A stretch of 64,000 nt of DNA, taken from positions 37,561,855 through 37,625,854 of the forward strand of contig NC_056522.1 in NCBI RefSeq assembly GCF_019175285.1, in the 5' to 3' direction. The DNA is from Sceloporus undulatus. Taxonomy: Eukaryota; Chordata; Lepidosauria; Squamata; Phrynosomatidae. Positions 1-9,249 of this stretch are shown one piece after another. The number at the start of each line of letters is the position of its first letter. Position 1 is the first letter of the stretch. A program made the position numbers and the translations under genes. The notes under the pieces were generated by a model that was not told the origin of the DNA, did not search any database, and saw only the letters and a list, made by a program, of their open reading frames with translations.

Positions 1-113
1 TACAACATCCCTTCAAATATTTAAACATGGTTATCATATCATCTCTTAACCTTCTCTTCCTCAGGCTAAACATACCCAGCTCCCTAAGTCTCTCCTCATA
101 GGACCGGGTTTCC
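1..113 (-). mobile_element. CR1 LINE 3'-end fragment
   Basis: Reverse complement of the CR1 ORF2 C-terminal region. It encodes the block around [16 protein letters not shown] followed by MFKYLK, as in the better-preserved copies at 24796 and 41344. It is cut by the window edge and lacks the CR1 tail. Confidence 0.8.
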
Positions 114-233
114 AGACCTAAATGAGCAAGGATAAACTATCAGGGCATTATAGAACCAGCAGCAATCTCAAGCACCTTTATAGGTGTTGGGGGGCAGTAC
201 AGAAAGGTTCCAACAAAAGGATATGAAGAGTAA

Positions 234-459
234 GGTCCAAAACACACTGCAGAAATAGTCCAGTTTGAGACTATTTAATTTTAATTGCCCTGGCTCAATG
301 CTAGGGAATTCTGGAAAGTGTAGTTTTGTGAGACATTTAGGCTTCTCTGTCAGAGATGTCTGGTGCCACAGTAAACTACAGTTCCCAGGATTCCCTAGCA
401 CTGAGCAGGGCAATTAAAGTGGTCTCAAACTGGATTATTTCTGCAGTGTGTTTAGGACC
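234..459. mobile_element. Palindromic MITE (family A), TAA flanks
   Basis: The two halves are reverse complements: GGTCCAAAACACACTGCAG at the left and CTGCAGTGTGTTTAGGACC at the right. The inner arms carry the motif 'cagtttgacaccactttaattgcc'-like sequence shared with copies at 21.5, 36.9, 37.2, 39.0, 43.5, 46.6 and 49.1 kb. TAA lies on both sides (231-233, 460-462), which fits a Harbinger-type 3-bp target duplication. It has no coding capacity. The superfamily is inferred from this copy only. Confidence 0.65.
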
Positions 460-626
460 TAAGACTCATAAAGGAAGAACAAACCAGGCTGAGTCTCCTA
501 AAAGCAGCAATTATCTATCCCCTATCCCACCCCACCCCAGAGGCTTAGGCCAATTGCTCTGGAATATATAGAAAGAAGGGTAATGGGACCATGAGAGTAA
601 TGCAGTCAGATCAGATCACCAAATGC

Positions 627-790
627 AGGAACGTAGCCAAGGGGGGGGGGGGTTCTTGGGGTCCGGACCCCCCCTTCCATTAGAAAAATGAATGGTGTGT
701 GCTGCTGTGCCGCCACGCCCAAGCCCCATTATAATAGTAGCATTTAGTCTGGACCCCCCTCCCCTTCCTAAAATCCTAGCTACATCCCTG
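627..790. mobile_element. hAT-type non-autonomous DNA transposon
   Basis: Terminal inverted repeats AGGAACGTAGCCAAG and CTAGCTACATCCCTG (imperfect) bound a 164-bp element rich in G and C runs. An exact 8-bp direct repeat, CCAAATGC, lies at 619-626 and 791-798. An 8-bp duplication with CAGGG-like ends is the hAT signature. Confidence 0.75.
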
Positions 791-799
791 CCAAATGCC

Positions 800-1890
800 T
801 TAAATGGTATCAGTAGGATCTGCCAGGGGGATTTCACCACCTGGGCTGCTGGTAAAGCTCTCTTTCATCAACTTTATGTTGCATCATCAACTTTCATCAG
901 CTGGACTGCAGGCAGAATAAACAGTGATCTCCTGAAGTGTGCTGTCATTTCATTATTTTAACTGACTGATGCATCATGAATCTAGCAAAAAAAATAAAAT
1001 AAAAAATGAACAAATGCCAGAGAAGATAAGTGACCACATGACTTCAATTATCTCAATAATCCTTCCACACAAATACCATGATTGTGGAGCGATTATGAGA
1101 AGTGACAGGTGTATTGAATAAAGCAACATATATAGTCAACAACTTTGAAAATACAAGGTTATTTTTTCAATTGATAGCCATTTTCATTTTCCTCATGCTG
1201 GTCAATGGGGGAGGACTATTAATCTGGATTTTCAAGTCTGATTTGGGATTTGAGGTCCAGATTACAATGTATTGGGTTTAGATTGATTTTGTATTGAATC
1301 AGATTCTTGTCCAAATCACTGAATCTGGGACCAAATTGAGGGACTTATACATACCTTTCCTACTTAGCTTTGCAGTAGGTATCCTTGTATAACCCGGTCA
1401 TTTTTTTTTTTTGGTAATTGTAAAAGTATTTTGTTGGTGCTTGTTGTTATTATTACTAATATTGGAATACAGAAGTAGTGATAACAGTCGAAGAAGAAAA
1501 ATCAAAATACTAGGTAAAATCCCAGTTACATAAAAGAAAGTTACTGCATTATAAAATGAGAGTGCTAATTTTAAAAGCAAAAGGAAAAAATTGTTTTCCA
1601 CCCATCAACATTTTGACAATGTGGATTTTTTCTCATTAAGTACTTCAAGTTGAACACAAATGTATTAACACTTTGGGTTTGTAAAATATTTTGGGAAAAC
1701 AATGGACAATGATGCTTAAATGAATACACATTTAATGCTAAGTAAATAATTGATTTTATCTTATCCTTAAGGATAAATAATTTATTTTATTTTATCCTTA
1801 AGGAATGCTTTGTTCCCCTATCCGACCTCCAACAACACAGATGTATTGAACCTCACCCTTTTGCATCCACATCATATATGTCATATCAAA
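800..1890. other. Intergenic, no gene seen
   Basis: AT-rich anonymous sequence. No ORF has recognisable similarity and no repeat here is clear enough to name. Confidence 0.6.
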
Positions 1891-2190
1891 TATTGTGTGT
1901 TGTGTGCCATCAAGTCATTTCTGATTTATGAGCACCCTAATGCGATCTGGTTGTAATCCTGCCTCGATCCACAGGGAGAGGTGGGAAATATAAATAAATA
2001 ATTTATTATTTATTTATTATTATCCTATCATGGGTTTTCTTGGAGACATTTGTTCAGAGGGGTTTGTCATTGCCTTTCTCTGAGGTTGAGAACATACGTA
2101 TGAACATATGTGGGTTTCATGGTCAAGCTGGAAATGGAACCATGGTCTCCAGAGTTGTAGTCTAACACTTAAACCACTATGCCACACTGA
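1891..2190 (-). mobile_element. Sauria SINE (tRNA-derived), minus orientation
   Basis: Read in reverse it has the Sauria SINE order: a tRNA-like promoter region near 2190 (box-B-like GGTTCCATTTCC), the body ending with gaacaaatgtct, and a BovB-like tail near 1891 (tgacttgatggcac). About 80 bp of unrelated sequence with TTTA repeats lies inside at 1945-2028. Confidence 0.75.
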
Positions 2191-3054
2191 ATCACATATC
2201 CAGTATTAGTCTATATAGCACAGAATACATCAACATTTGAAATAAACATAATATTCCCATAATGTGGAAAGTCAATTGCAGATTTTTTTTTGTTACAAAT
2301 CATTTCTCTTCTGTTATGTAAGTGACAGAAGTCACCCATGTAGGAAAATGGGTGCGAGGGGACGTTGTTCATGATATGCTTTTTTATTTATTTGACTGAA
2401 AAACTTATTTATCACTTCTGAGCCCACCAGGACTCCAAGACGTTGCACATACATTAAATATAAACAGATAGAACTTTACTTTAAAACAGACTTTCAGCAA
2501 ATTATGTATAAAATGAACAGTACACACAAAACACATTTCCACCTGTTTATTTGCATATTTTGGAGCATAAAAATAAGGAGACAAAAATTTAAACAAATGG
2601 AAAACTTGGCAATGTGGTTTATTTAATCATTCTTTAACTATTAAGGTGCAAACCCCTTTCAGATGGACATTTTGCATTTCTGCAGGGATGTCAGGGCACA
2701 TAAGAGACACCCTGGAGCCAATTCATTCTCCTGATGTACTCTGGAGTTTGGTCCATCATTTTTATCAATCTTAATTTGGTATAGTTAGTCTCCCCTCCAA
2801 GTGATTTCAAAGTAGCTTCAATGGGGATGGGAATTCAGAAGAACAGAAATTTCCAGGCTTGTTTTCAGAAGAACTTGCTCCACATATATCCTGCCTTGGC
2901 TGAGAGCATGAGCTTGGAAGTGACAGATCTTCCAGCACTATTTCCCACACTTGGAAATGTTTTGCTCCTTCTATTTCCTTGGCAGTCCAGAAGCAGTACT
3001 AGCATCTTATACTCTGCATATCATGATCCAAGGGAAATGAAAAGGTAAAATCAT
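2191..3054. other. Intergenic, no gene seen
   Basis: Anonymous sequence. A short stretch near 2380-2520 resembles a LINE 3' tail (TTTATTTA followed by a cardinal 'cctgcc'-like block), but it is too diverged to classify. Confidence 0.4.
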
Positions 3055-3228
3055 TCCACAGGCTGCCATCTTATTTCTGGGCAAGCTGCAAAGTGTTGGT
3101 TATTACCTTTAAAATCTTATATGGTATGGGTCCAGGTTATCTATGGGATCGCCACATCCAATATAATCCACCCTGTATATTCAGGTCCTCTGGGGGACAT
3201 TTACTCCAGTCAGCCAAAACTAGGGCAG
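3055..3228 (+). mobile_element. L2-like LINE 3' region, left part
   Basis: The translation contains the end-of-RT motif VITFKILYGMGPGYLWDR, characteristic of the C-terminus of L2/Rex-type (CR1 clade) LINE ORF2 proteins. It stops abruptly where the Harbinger element begins. The matching downstream part is probably 7562-7949. Confidence 0.65.
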
Positions 3229-3449
3229 GTTACAAACGGGCAGGGGAGGACGTCTTGGAGGTGTATTCAGCTGAATGCGGAGCCTCCAGACGGCCCGCCC
3301 CGGGGGCGTGCTTCAGGTGTTGGAGCTTCCACACGGGGGGCAGTGAAGACGCCTCACCTGGGTCTGTTTCGGACCCGGAGCTTCCATACCGCCACCTCGG
3401 AGGACGCTGCAAAAAGAGAGGCAGCTTCCGCACGGGCGGCCCAAACCGC

Positions 3450-3560
3450 GGCTTTTTTTTCTTTTGCCGCATGAGAAGTGCGCAGCTTCGCAGCTGCAGC
3501 ACTAAGCAGCGGCGGCAGAAAGCCTGTCTGCGCATTTAAAGCGCCCAAGCCCCTTTAAAC
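3450..3560. repeat. Harbinger subterminal repeat, copy 1
   Basis: Block starting at the T-run and reading cttttgccgcatgag, then an agcttcgcagctgcagc palindrome-like core, ending gcccaagcccctttaaa. It is present again in the same orientation at 5968-6075, so it brackets the transposase remnant and Myb gene. Confidence 0.75.
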
Positions 3561-3777
3561 TTTCTCTCATCTACGAGGCCATGGAGGCTGGCATCTATGT
3601 GCCAGGGAACCCCAGCATCAACATCACAGGCCAGCAGATCGGGCCCCTGATACTGGCTGACTGTGCCTACCCCATTCGGAAGTGGCTCATGACCCCCTTG
3701 AAGAGACAGAGAAGAAGAAAGCAGGGGAGACTGTGAGGAATGCCCTGGCAGATTTTTTTCTGACAAGGAGAATCTGA
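3560..3777 (+). pseudogene. Harbinger transposase, C-terminal remnant
   Basis: The frame from 3560 reads SLIYEAMEAGIYVPGNPS and then GPLILADCAYPIRKWLMTP. This is the region around a catalytic Asp of the Harbinger/HARBI1 DDE nuclease (DDE_Tnp_4): the ADCAYP block matches the family's 'gDsaYp..pWlmtP' pattern. After PLKRQ (about 3705) the frame is lost. In another frame, GETVRNALADFFLTRRI runs to a TGA at 3775-3777 and looks like the family's C-terminal end. The N-terminal half and the sequence between these blocks are missing, so this is a deleted, frameshifted remnant with no activity expected. An AATAAA at 3844-3849 may be its old polyadenylation signal. Confidence 0.75.
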
Positions 3778-4192
3778 AGGATGGCTCCTGTGCCATCATC
3801 TGTGATGTCAGAGTGCATTGTACTGTAATAGCATAAGCACATGAATAAATGTATCCCATTATCCACAGTCTGAGTCTGCCTATCATTCCTGATCTGTGCT
3901 GTGGGCATGTTTTGCCACGTGCCTGAGGGGGACACACACAAACACACACACACAAAAGGTCTCCTGGCGCCTGTTTTCCTGGGGCAAAAAGATACATCAG
4001 CTCCAACTGCCAATTGCCCCTTTGACAATGTATCAATCCCCCTCAAATTCAAGCTTTCCTAATGGCCCATTTGAATGTATCAATGGGGCACCCAGAGGAC
4101 ATCTATTGGGGGAAAGATTCAAACTGCTCCTCTGAAACCTTTCATTGGCCTAGGACCACCTTGGCCTAACGGCCCAGAGCCGCAGGTGCCCA

Positions 4193-4198
4193 TATATA
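4193..4198 (+). promoter_or_regulatory. TATA box of the Myb-like transposon gene
   Basis: TATATA in a GC-rich context, 41 bp upstream of the ATG at 4239. Transcription starting about 25-30 bp downstream would give a very short 5' leader. Confidence 0.5.
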
Positions 4199-4238
4199 CT
4201 CGTGCGCAACTGTGCAAGACCCCAGGACGGTGATCAAC

Positions 4239-5427
4239 ATGGCAGAGCCACGCAGGAGGGTCCCAGTCCGAATCGCCTACTGGACAGACGAAGAGGTCGG
4301 GATCCTCCTGGACTCCCTGATGCCACAGGCAGCCGTGAGGAGGGTGATGGCCAGCACCAACAAGCCCAACCGGGGGCATTTTCTCGAGGCATCTCGTGCC
4401 CTCCGAAACCAAGGGTTTCAAAGAACGCTGCACCAATGCAGAGTGAAGTTTAAAACTCTGAAGGCAGCGTTCTTCGAAACCCTGGAGGATTTCGGAGAGG
4501 CGCCCCAGTTGACAGGCAGCCACCATTCTTCTCGCGGCTGAAGGACCTGTGGATCAGGGGAGATCGGCCCAGACCAGAAGATCGCTGTCCTCCAGGTAAG
4601 CCAGAGCTCTTGCCATGCCCTGTCCTACCCTCCTTGACCCTTCCCTTGCCCTCCTCTCCTTCCTGCATGGTGCCAATGCCATCCCTCCTCTTCCCTTCTG
4701 CAGGCGTGCGGCCGAGGCGGAGGCGGAGGGAGGGAGGGCACCCTGCCAGGTCGCCCTCTCCACCATCCTCGGGGGACGAGGATGTCCCCGAGGGTGGGCC
4801 ACAGCCAGGACCAACTGCTGTGGCCCCTCCGCAGCCAGAGCAGGCTCCCCTGGCGGCAGGTAGGTCCCCAGGGTGAGGGGTGGGGGTTGCCTGCCTGCAG
4901 CCCCCACGACACTTGTGCCCTCGTCTGCCATGCCAGCATGGTAACTTGGGCCTTTCCTTCCTCTTTTGCAGGGTTTGAAGTCCTCGCTGCTGTTGCTGCC
5001 GCCGAGGAAGAGGAGCCTGGGCCGAGCCGCCGCTTGCCAGGAGAGCCAGGGCACTTGGCCCTCGATGCCAGTGCCCTGGATCGTGTCCTCCAAGCCCGGC
5101 AGCAAGGTAAGTGTAGAGGTGAACCCAGGGAAGGGAGTGGGGGCACCCAGAAACCCTGCCTGTGGGAGTGGGTGATGGGCTCCACAGGCTGATCCTAACC
5201 ATCCTCTTTCTTTTCCCCCCACAGAGAACCGGACGGAGAGGAGGTTCGCTGCCATTGAGGAGAAGGTGGACAAGCTGGCGGAGAGAGTCTCCTCCATGGA
5301 GGAGACTCTGCGAGAGATCCTCCACCGGCTTCCCGCCCCACCGCCTCCTCCCCCTCCCCGAAGCAGCTTCCCTCCCCTGCCCCCTCTGCCATCCCCCCTT
5401 CACCCTCCCTCTTCCCTTTGTAAATAG
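4239..5427 (+). pseudogene. Four-exon Myb/SANT-like DNA-binding gene of the Harbinger element
   Basis: Exons are 4239-4595, 4704-4859, 4972-5106 and 5225-5427. All three introns are 108-118 bp, have GT-AG ends with good consensus (gtaagc, gtaggt, gtaagt; pyrimidine-cag), and all interrupt codons in phase 1. Exon 1 encodes a Myb/SANT-like trihelix domain (Myb_DNA-bind_4 type): IAYWTDEEVGILLDSL near residues 12-27, then FLEASRALRNQGF and LHQCRVKFKTLKAAF. Exon 2 is Arg/Pro-rich (RPRRRRR). Exon 3 is Ala/Glu-rich. Exon 4 holds a short coiled coil (RFAAIEEKVDKLAERVSSME) and a Pro-rich tail ending at TAG 5425-5427. AATAAA follows at 5463. The expected length is about 280 residues. Exon 1 is 357 nt, one short of the phase-1 length: the frame slips near 4505, after EAPQ, and resumes as RQPPFFSRLKDLW. 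The copy is therefore probably broken by a single indel but otherwise intact. In this context it is most likely the accessory DNA-binding protein of the transposon; a host-domesticated gene is less likely. Confidence 0.75.
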
Positions 5428-5462
5428 TTGTAAATAAGATTTTTATTGTTGTTATTGTTGTT

Positions 5463-5468
5463 AATAAA
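5463..5468 (+). terminator. Polyadenylation signal of the Myb-like gene
   Basis: AATAAA 36 bp after the stop codon at 5427, followed by T-rich sequence. Confidence 0.65.
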
Positions 5469-5587
5469 AAACTTTATTTTTTTTTTAAAATTGTGTGGTT
5501 AATTATGCGCAACTGCGGCAGTGTGGCTGTGAGTGTGAATGAGGCGCAACTGTGCAGTCTAAAGCTAGGCAGGAGTGGTGTGAGGTA

Positions 5588-5717
5588 GCAATCTCCAAAC
5601 TCTGTCCTCCCAGGCATTTGGACTTCATGTCCCAGAATCCCAGACCACAGGGCAAGGTGGCTGGGGATTCTGGGAGATGAAGTCCAAACGCCTGGAAGGA
5701 CAGAGTTTGGAGATTGC
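5588..5717. mobile_element. Hairpin MITE inside the Harbinger element
   Basis: The left arm (5588-5641, starting GCAATCTCCAAACTCTGTCC) is the reverse complement of the right arm (5664-5717, ending GGACAGAGTTTGGAGATTGC) with few mismatches. The loop is about 22 bp. No coding capacity. Confidence 0.75.
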
Positions 5718-5967
5718 TGGTTTGGGGACCAGTGAGCCAGGCATGGTGGGAGGAGAGAACAGGAAGGGTAGAATAGAGTAGATAGGGCTGGGAGGGAACA
5801 CATGCCCTGGGAGGCGAAATGATGTCTTTATGGGACATCATGGGACCTAGTGCCTTGTCAGTGCTCCCTGCCCCTTGATCCCAGGCCCTCTCTAGTTGCC
5901 CCTTGCCTTTGGGGGCAAGTTTAGAGGGCATCAAAAGGTCTTGGGCACATTCAAACTCTGGGGTCTC

Positions 5968-6075
5968 TTTTTTTTTTCTTTTGCCGCATGAGAGGTGCGT
6001 AGCTTCGCAGCTGCAGCGCTAAGCAGCAGCGGCAGAAAGCCTATGGGCACCTTTAAAGTGCCCAAGCCCCTTTAA
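5968..6075. repeat. Harbinger subterminal repeat, copy 2
   Basis: Direct repeat of 3450-3560: cttttgccgcatgag, the agcttcgcagctgcagc core, and the ending gcccaagcccctttaaa, with a few substitutions. Confidence 0.75.
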
Positions 6076-6295
6076 AACAATGGTGGTCTCCTGCCAGCTG
6101 GCATCCTTGTCCGCTTGCACTTTGCCAGTGTCAGCAGCATCATAGATGCCTCCTCTCCTTTGGTCCCCACGCTCCTGCTGAATCTGCAATGCGCAGCCAC
6201 AGCTGTCTCCGCTGCCACCGCTGTCCCCCTGCCATCTCCCCTCACCTCCCTTGTACATATGTCAATATTTACAGTTTTAGCGTTTTTTTATTGTT

Positions 6296-6586
6296 AGGTG
6301 AAAATGGCAGAGGAATGTGTGTAGGGGTGCACTTTAAAGTCCAAACTTTCCAAGCAGCGCATGCGTACATGTTGCTCTAGGGTTAGGGTTAGGGTTAGGG
6401 TTTCGAGGCTTAAAATGCACCGCAGCTGTGCCTCAGCTTCCACAGCTGCATGGCAGCGGACGTTGCAATTAAAGCCTGACTGCAAACTGCGCATGTTCCA
6501 AGACCCCAACTCACTATGCGACGGAGCTTTTACATGGGCAACTTAAAGTAGCGGCGTAGCAATTCTGGTGTACCGGTGCAGCAGCT
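6296..6586. repeat. Right-end block of the Harbinger element, copy 1
   Basis: Starts AGGTGAAAATGGCAG and ends GGTGCAGCAGCTC. Repeated in direct orientation at 6824-7171. It contains the telomere-like tract at 6376-6402. Compared with copy 2 it lacks about 60 bp (the stretch corresponding to 6880-6940). Confidence 0.8.
6376..6402 (+). repeat. Interstitial telomere-like (TTAGGG)n
   Basis: About four TAGGGT units inside copy 1 of the right-end block. The equivalent site in copy 2 (about 6961-6976) has fewer than two units, so the tract has expanded or contracted within the transposon. Confidence 0.85.
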
Positions 6587-6756
6587 CTCATGGCTTCTTC
6601 CACTTCTCGATATGTGTCAGCATTCAGGTAGGACTGCTCCAGTTTCTGCAGTTACTCCAGTTTCTGGGACCATATAGCTATCAGGTCAGCCGTCTCAGTA
6701 TGAGACCAAGACGTCCCCCTGCCTTTTTTCGGGGTGCTGGTGGATGGCTGAGCCAT
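6545..6756 (-). pseudogene. Second Myb/SANT-like gene fragment, opposite strand
   Basis: From an ATG at 6756 on the minus strand the frame reads MAQPSTSTPKKGRGTSWSH, then TETADLIAIWSQKLE, an in-frame stop, and LEQSYLNADTYREVEEAMR. This is the first part of a trihelix Myb/SANT-like domain (W at the start, LIAIW, then the second-helix region) and differs from the protein encoded at 4239. It runs into the duplicated right-end block, so only about 60 codons survive. It may come from another, related element nested here. Confidence 0.65.
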
Positions 6757-6823
6757 CCTGCCTGGTGGCAAAGGGGAGCCGCCACACAGCTGTGCCAGGA
6801 GCAGCCGAACTGTGCCCGTTCCC

Positions 6824-7171
6824 AGGTGAAAATGGGGCAGGAATGTGTGTAGGGGGTCACTTTAAATCCCAAACGTTCCCTTTTCACTTTCTACAACCAA
6901 AACATCCGCCGGCAAAAGTTACAACTTCCCGCGGTTCTAGCAACGCATGCGCACAAGTGGCTCTAGGGTTAGGGTTACGAGGCTTAAAATGTGCCGCAGC
7001 TGTGCCTCAGCTTCCACAGCTCCATGGCAGCGGACGTTGCAATTAAAGCTTGACTGCAAACCACGCATGTCCCGAGAACCCGACCCATTATGCGACGCAG
7101 CTGACACGGAGCTTTTAAACCGGAAACTTATATTTGCGGCATAACAATTCTGACGTATCGGTGCAGCAGCT
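6824..7171. repeat. Right-end block of the Harbinger element, copy 2
   Basis: Direct repeat of 6296-6586 with an extra segment of about 60 bp. It shares aggcttaaaatg, the gctgtgcctcagcttcc block, gcggacgttgcaattaaag and gcggagctttt-like sequence. It leads into the terminal inverted repeat ending at 7360. Confidence 0.8.
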
Positions 7172-7366
7172 TACAGATGGAGCTGCGCAGGTACGCATCA
7201 AACAGAAAAGAAGCGGGAAAAAGCAGCACCTTTTTAATGCCGCTTCTTCCCGCTTGGGGCGTGCGGGGGGGCGTGTTCATGACGGCATTCAGGTAAAGCC
7301 CGTCTGAAGGCTCTACCTTCATGACGTCATGAGTACATCCCTTTTTGCCCGTCTGTAACCCACCTA

Positions 7367-7560
7367 GGTTATTATTATTACACTCTATTTATATAGTGCT
7401 GTAGATTTACACAGCGCTGCACATACAGTCAGTAAAATAGATAAAAATAAACCTGCCTATGGCGTACATTCTATGAAATAATAGCATAATACATATAAAA
7501 TAATACATAATAATACATGAAAGGGTTCAGTAAAATAAGGCAGGCAACAAGTTAAAAACA
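7367..7560 (-). mobile_element. LINE 3'-tail-like fragment
   Basis: A TTATTATTATT tract followed by 'tttatatagtgctgtagatttacacagcgctg', a tail-like sequence also seen at 45845-45900. Probably the reversed 3' end of a LINE or SINE; the family is not identified. Confidence 0.4.
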
Positions 7561-7887
7561 ACAAATATCATGTTGGTAACTGTCATCCAGAGGATTTTTC
7601 TTCAGCCACCCCTAGACTGTAGAATGACCTTCTGTAAGAGATGCTACAGCTGAAAATTTAAAATGTTTAGCATTACAGAATTAAAGCATTAAGGACCAGT
7701 CCCTTCCAGCATGTCTATCCAGATAATTTTTAAATTGTGAATTTTAAGTGATGAATTTTAAATCTAGATTGTTTTAATATGCATGTGTCGTGGTGGGTCT
7801 TTTCAATTGATGTGTGTTTTTAACAGATATTGTGCATTTGTTGGTCTGTTGTTCTGTTCCTCAGCCCATGGGGAGAGGTGGGTGAGA

Positions 7888-7897
7888 NNNNNNNNNN
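7888..7897. other. Assembly gap (10 N)
   Basis: Run of N immediately before the AAT microsatellite. The true length of the repeat is unknown. Confidence 0.95.
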
Positions 7898-7948
<51 letters not shown>

Positions 7949-7949
7949 C
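7898..7949. repeat. (AAT)n microsatellite
   Basis: About 17 AAT units, truncated on the left by the gap. Confidence 0.95.
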
Positions 7950-8980
7950 AATGCTGTTCTGTGTCATTTAAAAGCACAAAGTGCTGGAAAGGAAAAGTAT
8001 ACAGCCCATTTGCTCAAACACATGTTTAAAACAAGAAAAGGAAAATTGTAAGCATTGCTGTGTGTTGGAGTACTGGGATTGTAATCCCTGCTGATGCTGA
8101 TTTCCTTTTGAAAAGGGCAACTTGAATGCTTCAGTGTGCTATAACAGTGGGACAGTCAGCCTCTAATGGATCGATTTAGCATTATAGGGGGATTTCAAAA
8201 AGATGGCACATTACATGCTCACAGTGTTTAGTATACCAGCTAATCGGGGTGTGGTGGGGATAACAATTATTGGTTGTTGGGGTTTTTCTTGTTGTTTTTA
8301 GTGGTTAGCAAACACAGTTGTTTCCAACAGCTGAGAAAACACTCTCAATTCCATGCATTAAAAAGAACAATGGGAGAAATTTCATTGAGTAAGGAATTGA
8401 TCATCTGAAATTTCCCTTAGGATTTTCAGTTTCAAAGTTAGAGTTATTTTTGTGGCTGCTAGCAAATGCAAATCTACTTACATGCTCACTTTTTAACAGT
8501 TTTATAATAGCTTTAAAACGTATGCTCCCAACTCTCCAGACTCGGCACAGACAGTCCTGACTAATCCTCTGTTGCCCATTCTTTTTCAGCTATTTTTACA
8601 GTGTCCCCATTTCTCTCTCCTCTTCTCCCTTTCCCCTCACCTTATTTCAATTGCTGAAAACTCTTGGAAGTACAAAAATGGTTTGCACTCAGTTAATTCA
8701 CCAGGGTACCAGGGAGAGGAAGAGCCATAATCTTGGCTTTCCTGGTGGCCTCAGGCAAAAGCAAACTGCTGCAGTCTCTCCTAGCATGCCCATTGATCTG
8801 CATTTTTGCCATCTTAACTACACCCTAGAGTTTCTTGGGCACATATGCCTACTTTTCATCCGTGAAATGCTGGAGTGTATGGAAATGTAATAGAGCAATT
8901 GGTCCGTATATATTTTATATACACTTCCTCATTAGCAGAATTTACAGAAAGTGAAGATGCCATTGACCCCTTCTCTTCTC
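7950..8980. other. Intergenic, no gene seen
   Basis: Anonymous sequence with no recognisable ORF or repeat. Confidence 0.5.
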
Positions 8981-8982
8981 TG

Positions 8983-9173
8983 AAGGCACCAGATTACATC
9001 TGATCTTGGAAGCTAAGCAGAGTGAGCCCTGCTTAGTACTTGGTTGGGATACTGCCAAGGATTACCAGGTGCTATAGGCTATATTTCAGAGGAAGGAACT
9101 GGCAAAAGCAACTCTGAAAATTCCTTGCCTTAAAAAACCTTATGAAATGCATTAGGTTCTAAGCTGGCAGTCA

Positions 9174-9175
<2 letters not shown>
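8983..9175 (+). mobile_element. 5S-rRNA-derived SINE (5S-Sauria type)
   Basis: The head matches 5S rRNA: ctgatcttggaagctaagcag, then tagtacttggttggga and ccaggtgctataggct. The internal promoter region (A-box, IE and C-box part) is recognisable. The body 'cagaggaaggaactggcaaaa' and tail match the copies at 22838 and 41024. Known family: SINEs with a 5S head and Sauria/BovB tail in squamates. A (TAA)n tract follows. Confidence 0.85.

Positions 9176-9213
<38 letters not shown>
9176..9213. repeat. (TAA)n microsatellite and LINE-tail-like sequence
   Basis: About 12 TAA units followed by 'tttatttatctcccgcctcttcctgtgg', the usual LINE-tail consensus in this window. Confidence 0.85.
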
Positions 9214-9249
9214 TTATTTTTATTTATCTCCCGCCTCTTCCTGTGGATT

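Larger units (their letters stand above)
3229..7360 (+). mobile_element. PIF/Harbinger-type DNA transposon, 4.1 kb, degraded
   Basis: The ends are inverted repeats: GGTTACAAACGGGCA (3229-3243) and TGCCCGTCTGTAACC (7346-7360). A second matching block, GAGCCTCCAGACGG, occurs near 3281 and in reverse near 7300. Inside, in order, are a transposase C-terminal remnant (3560-3777), a spliced Myb/SANT-like gene (4239-5427), a hairpin insertion (5588-5717), a subterminal block repeated at 3450-3560 and 5968-6075, and a duplicated right-end block. A transposase plus a Myb-like protein is the known gene set of vertebrate Harbinger elements. No exact target duplication is visible next to the ends. The clustering could also reflect several nested related copies. 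Confidence 0.7.
7562..7949 (+). mobile_element. L2-like LINE 3' end, right part, with gap and (AAT)n tail
   Basis: Contains 'agactgtagaatgaccttctgtaagag', the usual L2-like 3' region (also at 21990), and ends in 'cccatggggagaggtgggtgaga', 10 Ns and an AAT microsatellite. It is probably the continuation of 3055-3228, separated by the Harbinger insertion. Confidence 0.55.

Noticed and set aside
4450-5403. Minus-strand open frame of 317 codons
   Set aside because: Antisense shadow of the GC-rich Myb-like gene, whose plus-strand exons have clear splice sites and domains.
8983-9175. 5S rRNA gene
   Set aside because: The 5S match is partial and mutated and is followed by a SINE body shared with two other loci.
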